A DNA stretch of 38,290 nt from Bacteroidales bacterium Bact_22 (GTDB lineage Bacteria; Bacteroidota; Bacteroidia; Bacteroidales; F082). The notes beneath the pieces were generated by a model. That model saw nothing but the letters and a program-made list of their open reading frames with translations. It had not been told where the DNA came from and did not search any database. Location of the stretch: positions 1 through 38,290 of the forward strand of contig LUZN01000048.1 of NCBI GenBank assembly GCA_001603665.1, given 5' to 3'. Positions 6,254 through 14,395 of this stretch are shown in pieces. A program made the translations under genes and the position numbers. Each line of letters begins with the position of its first letter. Within the stretch, counting starts at the first letter, position 1.

Positions 6254-9223
6254 TTATTTAACAACAATTTTTTGAGTTTTGACGTCTTCGCCTATCAACC
6301 TTAGGATGTAGACACCGGTTGGCACCGACTCAGCGCGCCATGTTCCAGATCCATTCAGGTATTGTGTGGTTACAATTCGTCCCATCACATCGAAGATTTG
6401 TAACTCGCCATAACCTTCAATAATTATCTCTTTACCACTTTGGTATGCAAACACATCGTTATCGATATCGGCGGCCGAATTACATGTAAATCTAACGATG
6501 AAACGGTTGTCATAATCAGTTGGTGATCCAACGAAAGAATACTTATTATCCATGAGAAGATCGACATCCTCGCCAGTGATTCTGTCGATAAGATGTAGAC
6601 AGCTGAAATCGCCTTCAACATTTACCTTCATGGTATACATACCTGTCGTGGCAGCATGGAATTTAAGGTCAAACGCACTTGCGCCCTCACCTATTTCAGC
6701 GATAGCAAAATCTTCGCCATTGTGTTCGATGGAGAGTTTCTGAATATCCTCATTCCTATGATCAATCTTATTCAGTCCGTGACCTTCTTTAAACACGGCA
6801 TATGCCACATCATGGTAATCGTGGTTCGACACGACAAACATGATATTGTCGTCATAGTCCTTAGACGTTCCCGATGCAGTAGTCTTAGTTATCGTCAGAG
6901 TTTGGCTCGTGACAGTATTCTTTGCCTGCACCAATATAGCCTGACACGGTTCAATAGACGTTGAATTATCGGTTCCTGCAACCCATGCTCCGGCAGATGT
7001 AAGAGTATAGAATCCATCTTCAAGGTAGGCATTCGGAATAGCCGTACCTGTACCTTTATAAATCTCGTGAGGATAAGGATTTCCGATTAGATGGAATCCC
7101 TTTGTCTCCGCCGAAGTATATGTCAGCGTATAGGTTGCATTAGTGACATTCAGGTTACCGTTGAATTCTATTGCTGTTGCGTCGTTTTTACGATAGAGAT
7201 AACCGCGGCCATTTGCAAACGAGCTGAAAGAATTAGCAGTGTTTTGACTGTTTTCCCATGTCAGATTTGTTTCATTCAACCGATAAACATTGTATGTTGA
7301 ACTTGTGAGGTTTGTCACATTGGTGAAAGCCACGTTACTTACCGGTGTTGAGATTGCGTGCCAGCCATCTGTTGTCGGCGTTGTTGTCCATTTAGTAACA
7401 TTCTTCTTAACCTTGCCGGTAATGTTCGAAGTGCTATTCACGAATTGTCCACCATCGTTAATAACGATAGTAGCTCCTGATGATTTCGTGACAGTGCCTG
7501 TAACCTTGAGCGTAGCTCCAGAATTAATGGTCACTGTTGCGTTTTGGGCCAATGTCAAAGAAGGCACTGTGATATTGGCTGTAACATTATTATTCATGAA
7601 GTTCGCCACATAATTGGAACTTGCCGTCACAGTTACATTGTAAGTCGGATTTGTTGAAACGATTTGGTCGTTCTTAGTCCAGTTAATAAATGAATAGCCA
7701 GAATTTGGTGTAGCTTTTAATGTTACCGAAGAGTTGTTATCCAAACTAGCTGACTGTGCAGAATATTTAACTTGTATCTTTTGGATTCTACGGTGATTGC
7801 CTGATGTGCCACCAACAGTGAATGTAACAGTCGATGCGTCACCTGACCACGTATTTGTACTGAATGAACCAGAATTTACAGTGATTGCATTGCTATCACC
7901 GCCGCTTCCATAAGTTAAGACTATGGATGATATAGTGCCAGATTCTGTGCTGATTACAAAAGTATTGCCTGGATAAAATCTAATGGATGAACCGGTATTA
8001 TAATATGTTGGCGCATTATTTGTATTGGAGCCCTTATTAAGTGTAGCTGTTATATTATGATCAATACCAGCACTACTTACCGTTTGACCGTTTGTATATC
8101 CTTGTGCAGAGAAATCAATAGTTGTTGTTTTTTCAAAGAGAACTGTGCCACCACTTGTAGGATCGGCTGACAAAGCTAACAAAGGGTAATTATTTGTTAC
8201 AAAATTAGCTTGATATGTAGCGTTGGCTGACACATTAAAACTATATGTAGCGTTGGTGGAAACCACTGTGCCGCCTTTTGTCCAGTTGACAAATGCGTAG
8301 CCTGAATTTGGAGTTGCCGTGAGCGTACATGTCTGCCCAGATCCGTATGCTCCTGCTCCACTTACTGTTCCTGCGTTTGACGGACTGACACTAGCAGTAA
8401 TCTGATATGTTGTTCCTGTTGACCAGATTCTCTCTGCAAATTCTGGATGGTCAATGAAAGGATTTCTGTTACCCTGAATTTGGTAAACTGCTTCGTTTCG
8501 GTTAATTTCCTTCTCAGAAACAGGATCGTTCTCATGCCATTGAAGCAACATTGTAATAGCCCAGTCCTTGATATCTGATTGAGTTGTCATATCCGAATTT
8601 TTCCAACCACTATCCAGCCCGTAATAACGAACGCTTACATACATCAATGCACGTGCGATATCGCCTTTAAATTCGTCTCTTGGTTCAAATACTGTGCCGT
8701 TAAAACCAGAAGTAGCACAACTTCCAAGTTTACTACCATTTTGTGATGTCCATGTCGCAGTTCCGACCTTACCAAAAGCATAATCGGAGCGCATTCCGTT
8801 AACTTTTCCATCGGTAGGGAAAACATGATGCAAATCGGTTTTCTCTGTACCATCGTTATTAGTCCACGATTGAGCCCATAGATGCTCACGATTGTAGCAA
8901 TTTCCCTCACCACTGTAGCTACCACATTGATTTGTTTGATAAATATACTGATATGGCGGTGTTCCACCAGGAACATCTGAATAAATATCCCAAATATAAT
9001 TTGTACCAGGCTTCTTATCTGTACTTCCATAGGCTGTCCATAAGCCATTATATGAAGTATGGCTATCACCAGAAGTTATAATTGTGTGTAATTTTGATCT
9101 TAATGCCGTTCCAGTAAGGTTATCCGTTCCGTTGTAATAACCAGAAGGGATACTGCGATCCTGTGCCTGCAGCGCAATGGCGGCAATTAAAAATACTATT
9201 AGTAATTGTAATCGTTTCATCAT
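6254..9223 (-). CDS. Secreted endonuclease I family nuclease with InlB-like repeats and T9SS sorting domain
   Basis: This 989-residue protein has a signal peptide (…LLIVFLIAAIALQAQ). Residues ~25-265 match the endonuclease I family: NREHLWAQSW (His114), then DLHHVFPTDGKVNGMRSDYA (His132/His133), the His/Asn metal-dependent active-site region of extracellular DNases/RNases. Then come an InlB-type beta repeat (…TATPNSGYAFVNWTKGG…), a second copy (…KATPNSGYSFINWTKND…) interrupted by a ~130-residue beta-sandwich-like insert, a large T9SS-passenger-type beta region, and a C-terminal sorting domain (GELQIFDVMGRIV…VPTGVYILRL…QKIVVK). It probably degrades extracellular nucleic acid at or beyond the cell surface. 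The start may equally be the second Met (9220). A -7 box lies 44 bases upstream. Confidence 0.88.
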   Translation of the reverse strand: MMKRLQLLIVFLIAAIALQAQDRSIPSGYYNGTDNLTGTALRSKLHTIITSGDSHTSYNGLWTAYGSTDKKPGTNYIWDIYSDVPGGTPPYQYIYQTNQCGSYSGEGNCYNREHLWAQSWTNNDGTEKTDLHHVFPTDGKVNGMRSDYAFGKVGTATWTSQNGSKLGSCATSGFNGTVFEPRDEFKGDIARALMYVSVRYYGLDSGWKNSDMTTQSDIKDWAITMLLQWHENDPVSEKEINRNEAVYQIQGNRNPFIDHPEFAERIWSTGTTYQITASVSPSNAGTVSGAGAYGSGQTCTLTATPNSGYAFVNWTKGGTVVSTNATYSFNVSANATYQANFVTNNYPLLALSADPTSGGTVLFEKTTTIDFSAQGYTNGQTVSSAGIDHNITATLNKGSNTNNAPTYYNTGSSIRFYPGNTFVISTESGTISSIVLTYGSGGDSNAITVNSGSFSTNTWSGDASTVTFTVGGTSGNHRRIQKIQVKYSAQSASLDNNSSVTLKATPNSGYSFINWTKNDQIVSTNPTYNVTVTASSNYVANFMNNNVTANITVPSLTLAQNATVTINSGATLKVTGTVTKSSGATIVINDGGQFVNSTSNITGKVKKNVTKWTTTPTTDGWHAISTPVSNVAFTNVTNLTSSTYNVYRLNETNLTWENSQNTANSFSSFANGRGYLYRKNDATAIEFNGNLNVTNATYTLTYTSAETKGFHLIGNPYPHEIYKGTGTAIPNAYLEDGFYTLTSAGAWVAGTDNSTSIEPCQAILVQAKNTVTSQTLTITKTTASGTSKDYDDNIMFVVSNHDYHDVAYAVFKEGHGLNKIDHRNEDIQKLSIEHNGEDFAIAEIGEGASAFDLKFHAATTGMYTMKVNVEGDFSCLHLIDRITGEDVDLLMDNKYSFVGSPTDYDNRFIVRFTCNSAADIDNDVFAYQSGKEIIIEGYGELQIFDVMGRIVTTQYLNGSGTWRAESVPTGVYILRLIGEDVKTQKIVVK

Positions 9224-9257
9224 TTAAATTTAAAATTTAAAGATTCAAAATTTAAAA
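9223..9257. repeat. Degenerate heptanucleotide tandem repeat in the nuclease 5' leader
   Basis: Five in-phase 7-mers (TTTAAAT, TTAAAAT, TTAAAGA, TTCAAAA, TTTAAAA on the + strand) directly abut the nuclease start codon. They lie between it and the minus-strand -7 box, so they should be transcribed as part of the 5' UTR. Confidence 0.65.
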
Positions 9258-9266
9258 TATAAGCAA

Positions 9267-9274
9267 CAAAATTA
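9267..9274 (-). promoter_or_regulatory. Bacteroidota -7 box for the nuclease gene
   Basis: The + strand CAAAATTA reads TAATTTTG on the minus strand, matching TAnnTTTG. It is 44 bases before the nuclease ATG. No clear -33 TTG is seen upstream; that region is A/T tracts shared with the divergent ABC promoter. Confidence 0.55.
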
Positions 9275-9322
9275 CGAAGAATTTTTGAATTGAAAAAATT
9301 TTTTATTTTTTTCACTTTTTTC

Positions 9323-9352
9323 TTGACATGTAAAAAATTTGTTGTATTTTTG
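9323..9352 (+). promoter_or_regulatory. Bacteroidota -33/-7 promoter of the ABC transporter operon
   Basis: TTGAC at 9323 and TATTTTTG at 9345-9352 are separated by 19 bases after TTG. This is the best full match in the window to the Bacteroidota pattern TTG-N19-21-TAnnTTTG. Long T tracts lie immediately upstream (9282-9321). The operon start codon is at 9406. Confidence 0.75.
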
Positions 9353-9356
9353 CAGT

Positions 9357-9374
9357 GTATTAGATGCCTAATAC
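9357..9374. promoter_or_regulatory. Palindromic candidate operator (GTATTAG-N4-CTAATAC)
   Basis: A perfect 7-bp inverted repeat with a 4-base spacer begins five bases after the -7 box, i.e. over the expected transcription start. A dyad here would block RNA polymerase if bound. The operon's third gene encodes a YtrA-like GntR regulator, a family whose members commonly repress their own ABC operon. Binding is inference. Confidence 0.6.
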
Positions 9375-9405
9375 AGCTATAAAGATAACATAAATTATAT
9401 CTAAC

Positions 9406-10236
9406 ATGATTAAAATCAATAACTTAGACTTCGCTTACAACAATACGCAAGTCTTCAAAAACATCAGCCTGGAGTTCGAGAAAGGTAATATCTACGGACT
9501 TTTAGGCGAGAATGGCGTCGGCAAGACCACCTTATTAAAATTAATATGCGGTCTGCAGAAGCCACAACACGGCAGCGTGACAGTCGACGGCCTCACCCCT
9601 TCGATGCGTCAGCCGCAGTTCCTGCAAAACGTGTACTTCCTTCCAGAAGAAGTGATCACCGAGGACACCACACCTGAGAAATTCATCCAGAAAATCGGAG
9701 TGTTCTACCCTCGCTACGACTTCGCACTCTTCAACCAGCTTATGAAAGAACTTGAAGTCGATCTTGCGAAAAAATTCAACGAGCTCTCGCACGGACAGAA
9801 GAAGAAAGCTCTGTTAGCCTGCGCACTTTCATTGCAGACCGACTACCTCTTCCTCGACGAGCCTACCAACGGTCTTGACATCCCTTCGAAAGCCTTGTTC
9901 CGTAAGGTGATTTCGCAATATTGCAACGACGAGACCACCGTCATCATCTCGACACATCAGGTAAAAGACGTCGAAAACCTCATCGACCCTATCATCATCC
10001 TCGACCGCGACGACGTGCTTCTGAAAGCCAGCTTCGCCGAAATCACCAAGAAACTCTACTTCGAATACGGTCCAGAGAGACTGCAGAACGCTTACTACAC
10101 CGAGATGCTGCCGGGCGGCTACATCAACGTGATGCCTAACGAGGACGGACTCGAGAGCAACATCAACATCGAGGCGCTGTTCAATGCGGTAATGAAAAAT
10201 AAAGAAACCATCAAAAACTTAATGCAAAATGAATAA
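9406..10236 (+). CDS. ABC transporter ATP-binding protein
   Basis: This 276-residue cytoplasmic ATPase carries all ABC motifs: Walker A GENGVGKT (34-41), signature LSHGQ (127-131), Walker B YLFLDEP (147-153, Asp151/Glu152), and an H-loop in ISTHQ. It resembles the YtrB/CcmA-like single-domain ATPases that pair with small membrane partners and GntR regulators. It would energise export or membrane processes together with the following membrane protein, whose gene overlaps its end by 8 bases. The substrate is unknown. The operon is headed by a full -33/-7 promoter and a palindrome at 9357-9374. Confidence 0.92.
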   Translation: MIKINNLDFAYNNTQVFKNISLEFEKGNIYGLLGENGVGKTTLLKLICGLQKPQHGSVTVDGLTPSMRQPQFLQNVYFLPEEVITEDTTPEKFIQKIGVFYPRYDFALFNQLMKELEVDLAKKFNELSHGQKKKALLACALSLQTDYLFLDEPTNGLDIPSKALFRKVISQYCNDETTVIISTHQVKDVENLIDPIIILDRDDVLLKASFAEITKKLYFEYGPERLQNAYYTEMLPGGYINVMPNEDGLESNINIEALFNAVMKNKETIKNLMQNE

Positions 10237-11083
10237 CACATTGAATATCAATCGTTTCGGCAAAATCCTCAAACACGACGGACTGAATTTCTTTCCGAAC
10301 CTCATATTGACATTGGCAATTTTATGGGCTATTCCGGTAATAGTTTACCTGGCTGTAGCTCTCATGCCGACTAATGATACAAAAGATGCCGTAGATGCTT
10401 TCTCAAGAGTTGACCTCATCTCAGCGCTTGCAAACATTGCGATAATCATAGCACCGGCAAGACTTTACAGATACTGCAACGACTCACGCAAGGGCATCGG
10501 CTACGCCATGTTACCAGCCTCGACACTAGAGAAGTTTCTCAGCATGCTTATATACTGCGTCATCGTCACACCTATCGTATATGTAGCCGGAGCACTCGCC
10601 ATCGACAGCATCCTCGCCCTCTTCCAAGGACCATACGAAGGCTTCGCAGTGTCGATTTATTTTGACACATTCGCAAAGATCAATGCTGTTTTTCAAAGGG
10701 ACGGCATTATGTTGGATGAATCATTTATGCTATACTACGCGAGCATATCACCGATATTCATGCTGATTTTAAGTGCGATTGGCACTTTGGCGATTTCTTC
10801 CATCTTCATGTTCGGAAATATGATCTTCAAAAAACGCAAAACCGGCAAGATGCTTGGCATTTTGATTATTCTGTTCATCATTTTCATGATTGTTGTCATC
10901 AATTATGTTGCACACAATGAAGCTATCAACCTTTATTTCCAACAGATGAATGACGATAATAAGGCAGAATTCATCAAAAACATTATATTCAGGATAATGG
11001 ACATCACATTCTACGCTGAAATAATCATATCCGCATTGATGCTGTTCGGCGTATACCGCAAGATTAAAACACAAAAATACTAA
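10229..11083 (+). CDS. ABC transporter membrane (permease) subunit
   Basis: This 284-residue hydrophobic protein has about six membrane segments: ~22-45 (LILTLAILWAIPVIVYLAVAL), ~63-80, ~105-135, ~168-195, ~205-230 (ILIILFIIFMIVVINYVA) and ~255-280. It starts inside the last codons of the ATPase gene and is followed after 6 bases by the GntR gene, so it is clearly the membrane partner of that ATPase. The family is poorly conserved and I cannot name a substrate. Position, topology and operon structure carry the assignment. Confidence 0.8.
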   Translation: MNNTLNINRFGKILKHDGLNFFPNLILTLAILWAIPVIVYLAVALMPTNDTKDAVDAFSRVDLISALANIAIIIAPARLYRYCNDSRKGIGYAMLPASTLEKFLSMLIYCVIVTPIVYVAGALAIDSILALFQGPYEGFAVSIYFDTFAKINAVFQRDGIMLDESFMLYYASISPIFMLILSAIGTLAISSIFMFGNMIFKKRKTGKMLGILIILFIIFMIVVINYVAHNEAINLYFQQMNDDNKAEFIKNIIFRIMDITFYAEIIISALMLFGVYRKIKTQKY

Positions 11084-11089
11084 TAAACT

Positions 11090-11437
11090 ATGGATTTTAA
11101 CGGACATAAACCGATATATCTGCAAATCTACGACCACGTGTGCGAACGCATACTCAACGGTGAGTTTCGCAGCGGCGACCGTGTGATGTCGGTGCGCGAG
11201 CTCGGCATCGAACTGGGAGTGAACCCCAACACTGTGATGCGCGCCTTCGAGCGACTGCAGATGAAAGAGATCATCGCTACCAAGCGCGGAATAGGATTCT
11301 ACGTGTGCGATGACGCGAAAGAGAAGATTCTTTCGGAACAAAAGAAAGAATTTTTGGAGACTGAAGTACCTGAATTCCTGAAAAAGATGGAATTGTATGG
11401 AATAAAAATGGAAGATATAATAAAGTGTAGAGTTTAG
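11090..11437 (+). CDS. GntR family transcriptional regulator, YtrA-like subfamily
   Basis: At 115 residues this is short for GntR proteins. It has the N-terminal winged helix (YLQIYDHVCERILNGEFRSG…SVRELGIELGVNPNTVMRAF…KRGIGFYV, residues ~10-77) but only a ~38-residue C-terminal helical extension instead of an effector domain. That is the YtrA subfamily design, typically linked to ABC transporter operons. It is the third gene of this one. Autoregulation through the dyad at 9357-9374 is likely but unproven. Its final codons (AGA GTT TAG) form the first unit of a heptamer repeat that continues into the intergenic region. Confidence 0.9.
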   Translation: MDFNGHKPIYLQIYDHVCERILNGEFRSGDRVMSVRELGIELGVNPNTVMRAFERLQMKEIIATKRGIGFYVCDDAKEKILSEQKKEFLETEVPEFLKKMELYGIKMEDIIKCRV

Positions 11438-11480
11438 AGTTTAAAGTTTAGAGGAGTTTAATAGCTTAATAGTTTAATAG
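11429..11480. repeat. Heptamer (AGAGTTT x3) then octamer (YTTAATAG x3) tandem repeats
   Basis: AGAGTTT, AGAGTTT and AAAGTTT occupy 11429-11449 and include the GntR stop codon. TTTAATAG, CTTAATAG and TTTAATAG occupy 11457-11480 and end exactly at the ATG of the M16 peptidase. The tract therefore fills the whole intergenic space. Confidence 0.85.
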
Positions 11481-14336
11481 ATGAAAAGATTATTATTAGC
11501 ATTAGTTATCATCCTGAGTGTCAATGTGTTAAACGCTCAGGTGAAGGTCAAGACCACAAAGCTTGACAACGGATTGAAGGTGGTGTTGTGTGAAGACCAC
11601 AGCTCACCGAAGGTTTTTGGCGCCGTTTACGTGCATGCCGGAAGTAAGAACGACCCGCTCGAAGCCACAGGTATGGCTCACTATTTCGAGCATATCATGT
11701 TCAAGGGCACCGATAAGATCGGAACCATCAACTGGGAAGCCGAAAAGGTGTATCTCGACAGCATCGACATCATGTACGACAAGCTGCATGAGACCGCCGA
11801 CCTCGACGAACGTGCCGCTATACAACAGAAAATCAACGAGTTATCGCTCGCATCAACCGACTACGCCATCCCGAACGAGGTCGATGTGATCCTGACAAAG
11901 ATGGGCGGCACTGGTCTGAACGCAGGCACAGCTTACGACCAGACGATGTATTACAACGCATTCCCTTCCAACCAGCTTGGCAAGTGGATGGACGTGTATG
12001 CCGAGCGTTTCCGTTACCCTGTGTTCCGTCTGTTCCAGAGCGAGCTTGAGACAGTTTACGAGGAGAAGAACATGTACGGCGACGAGCCTATCGAGGCTTT
12101 CAAAGAATATTTCTTCAAAGAGATCTTCGGCGAACATCCTTACGGCCGTCCGATCATCGGTCTCACCGAACACCTCAAGAACCCGCAGACCTCGAGAATG
12201 CGTGAGTTCTTCAACACTTACTATGTGGCCAACAACATGACTCTCATCCTCGTCGGCGACATCAACATCGAGGAAGCCGAGAAGATGGCGGCCGAGAAGT
12301 TCGGCACATGGCGCAGCGGCGAGATCCCTGCTCAGCCAGAGTTCACACTGCCTACATTCGACGGCCCGACGGTCAAAGAAGTACGCCTGACCCCAGTGAA
12401 GATGGGCGTTCTGGCATGGAAGGGCGTCAAGGTTTCCGACCCTGACTATCTGCCACTTAGCATCGCCTGCAGCATCTTCAGCAACGGCGAGACAGGTCTC
12501 ATGGATAAAGACATGCTAGACGGCAACATTATGTTGGCAGCACTGATGCCTCTCTCACTCGAAGACTACGGCGCAAACATCGTGTTATACGTCCCGAAAC
12601 TCATCGGGCAGTCCCACGAGGATGCCGAGAGCTACATCATGGCCAGCTTAGACAAGCTGAAAAAAGGCGAGTTCAGCGACGACCTCTTTGAAGCTATCCG
12701 CACAGAGACATTGAAGGATCGTGAACAGGAACTTGAGAGTATCTCTTCATTGTCGAGCCTCTTCCTCGAGCTCGAGCAGCGCGGCATGACTTACGACGAG
12801 TATCTCGCTGAGACTGAACGCATTAAGACCATCACAAAGAACGAAATCGTTGCTATCGCAAACAAATATTTCGACAACAACTACCTCGACATCCGTTCAA
12901 AGATGGGATTCCCGGATAAGGACAAGGTCGACAAGCCGAACTGGAAGCCTATCGAGGCCAAGAACACCGATGCCAAGTCGGATTTCGCCAAGATGATTGA
13001 AGCTGAAGAGGTTCCTGCAGTCACCCCGCAGGTCATCGACTTCAAGGAAGACGTGAGAATTATCGAGATAAACGATTGCTACAAAATGATTTCCACAAAG
13101 AATCCTTATAATGAAATATTCAGCTTGACAATCACTCACAACTATGGCACCATCGACAACCCTGACCTTGGCCGTGCCATCAGCTATTTTGAGATGCAGG
13201 GCACAAACAAGATGACGTTTGAAGAGTTAAGCCTTGAGCTTCAGAAACTTGGAGCAAGCATTTATTTAAGCGCCAGCCAGAGCACAACCAACATCGTAAT
13301 CGAAGGTTTCGAAAAAGATTTGGACCGCATCCTTGAGCTTTGCGAGGAGAAAATCTTCAACCCGGCCAACGATGAGAAGAAGATCAAGATCATATACGAG
13401 GGCGAGAAGATGAGCGAAGAGACCATGAAAGAAGACGCTTCAGAATGGGCACAGGCAGTGCGTGAGTATGCGCTTTACGGTGAGAAATCGAGCTATCTCG
13501 CTGGAACTCCGCTCAAGCAGTGGAAGAAACGCACTGGCGAAGAGCTTTTAAATGAAGTGAAGACCGCTCTCAACTACAACGGCGAAGTGTTATTTGTCGG
13601 AAACCTCAACAACCAGAAGGTCATTGAGGCTTTGATCAAGCATAATCTGGTGAAGAAGGATGCAGTTAAGGCTGAAAAGAAATATAATGTCGAGAAGAAA
13701 TACGACGACAATCAGGTGTTTATCGCTCACAACAAGAAGTTCCGCCAGAGCAACATCTATTTCTATGTGCCGAGTGAGACTCTCGACCAGAAAGACAAAG
13801 CCGTAAGTCAGGTGTTCAACAAATACTTCGGCACCGACATGTATTCGATTGTGTTCCAAGAGGTTAGAGAGTTCCGTTCGTTGGGTTACACAGCCTACGC
13901 CTACTTTACGTACGACTACCTCAACCGCAAGCCGGGCCACCTGTTCGCTTTCCTCGGAACTCAGTCGGACAAGACCAACGAAGGCGTCGATGTGCTGCGC
14001 GGCCTCATCACCGACATGCCTGAGAGAATGGAGAAATTCAATGCCTCGAAGGACGCTCTGATCATGTCGCGCGCCTCGGATTACGTTGGATTCCGTAACA
14101 TCCCGAGCAATGTCAGATCATGGCTCGAGCAGGGCTACAACTACGATCCGAGAAAAGAAGTTACCGATATCATCAAGAAGACTGAGTATAAGGACGTCTA
14201 CGATTTCTATCAGAGAAACGTAGCTAACCGTCCGGTTGTCATCATGATGTCGGGAAACAAGAAACAGTTCGACCTTAAGGCTCTCGGAAAATACGGAGAG
14301 GTTAAGGAATTGAAATACAAGGAGATTTTCCGATAA
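11481..14336 (+). CDS. M16 family (pitrilysin-like) zinc metallopeptidase, two-domain, exported
   Basis: This 951-residue protein has a signal peptide (MKRLLLALVIILSVNVLNAQ). The N-terminal half carries the inverted zinc motif HYFEH (His67, Glu70, His71) and the downstream acidic ligand region ETVYEEKN (190-197). The extra helical segment between them makes the spacing longer than in classic M16 enzymes. Residues ~500-951 repeat the M16 fold without a zinc motif, as in other fused M16 peptidases where the second half closes the chamber. No T9SS domain is seen, so the periplasm is the likely location. It would degrade or process peptides. No consensus promoter is seen before it, so it may be read through from the ABC operon. 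Confidence 0.9.
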   Translation: MKRLLLALVIILSVNVLNAQVKVKTTKLDNGLKVVLCEDHSSPKVFGAVYVHAGSKNDPLEATGMAHYFEHIMFKGTDKIGTINWEAEKVYLDSIDIMYDKLHETADLDERAAIQQKINELSLASTDYAIPNEVDVILTKMGGTGLNAGTAYDQTMYYNAFPSNQLGKWMDVYAERFRYPVFRLFQSELETVYEEKNMYGDEPIEAFKEYFFKEIFGEHPYGRPIIGLTEHLKNPQTSRMREFFNTYYVANNMTLILVGDINIEEAEKMAAEKFGTWRSGEIPAQPEFTLPTFDGPTVKEVRLTPVKMGVLAWKGVKVSDPDYLPLSIACSIFSNGETGLMDKDMLDGNIMLAALMPLSLEDYGANIVLYVPKLIGQSHEDAESYIMASLDKLKKGEFSDDLFEAIRTETLKDREQELESISSLSSLFLELEQRGMTYDEYLAETERIKTITKNEIVAIANKYFDNNYLDIRSKMGFPDKDKVDKPNWKPIEAKNTDAKSDFAKMIEAEEVPAVTPQVIDFKEDVRIIEINDCYKMISTKNPYNEIFSLTITHNYGTIDNPDLGRAISYFEMQGTNKMTFEELSLELQKLGASIYLSASQSTTNIVIEGFEKDLDRILELCEEKIFNPANDEKKIKIIYEGEKMSEETMKEDASEWAQAVREYALYGEKSSYLAGTPLKQWKKRTGEELLNEVKTALNYNGEVLFVGNLNNQKVIEALIKHNLVKKDAVKAEKKYNVEKKYDDNQVFIAHNKKFRQSNIYFYVPSETLDQKDKAVSQVFNKYFGTDMYSIVFQEVREFRSLGYTAYAYFTYDYLNRKPGHLFAFLGTQSDKTNEGVDVLRGLITDMPERMEKFNASKDALIMSRASDYVGFRNIPSNVRSWLEQGYNYDPRKEVTDIIKKTEYKDVYDFYQRNVANRPVVIMMSGNKKQFDLKALGKYGEVKELKYKEIFR

Positions 14337-14346
14337 AATACAAGCT

Positions 14347-14395
14347 GTTGGCTATTGGCCGTTGGCTGTTGGCAGCTAATAGCTAATAGCTAATG
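14347..14395. repeat. Seven consecutive heptamers between convergent genes
   Basis: GTTGGCT, ATTGGCC, GTTGGCT, GTTGGCA, GCTAATA, GCTAATA and GCTAATG run without a phase break from 10 bases after the M16 stop into the recN stop codon. TTGGCC (14355-14360) and GGCCAA (14395-14400) are reverse complements, so the tract may also fold and act as a shared terminator. No T-run accompanies it. Confidence 0.85.

Noticed and set aside
9282..9321. T-rich tract before the ABC promoter as a terminator or separate element
   Set aside because: There is no stem next to it. It more likely acts as a bent or UP-like upstream region of the two divergent promoters, and I could not show this.
10769..11341. 190-codon minus-strand frame across the permease and GntR genes
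   Set aside because: It crosses two well-supported genes and carries no recognisable features.
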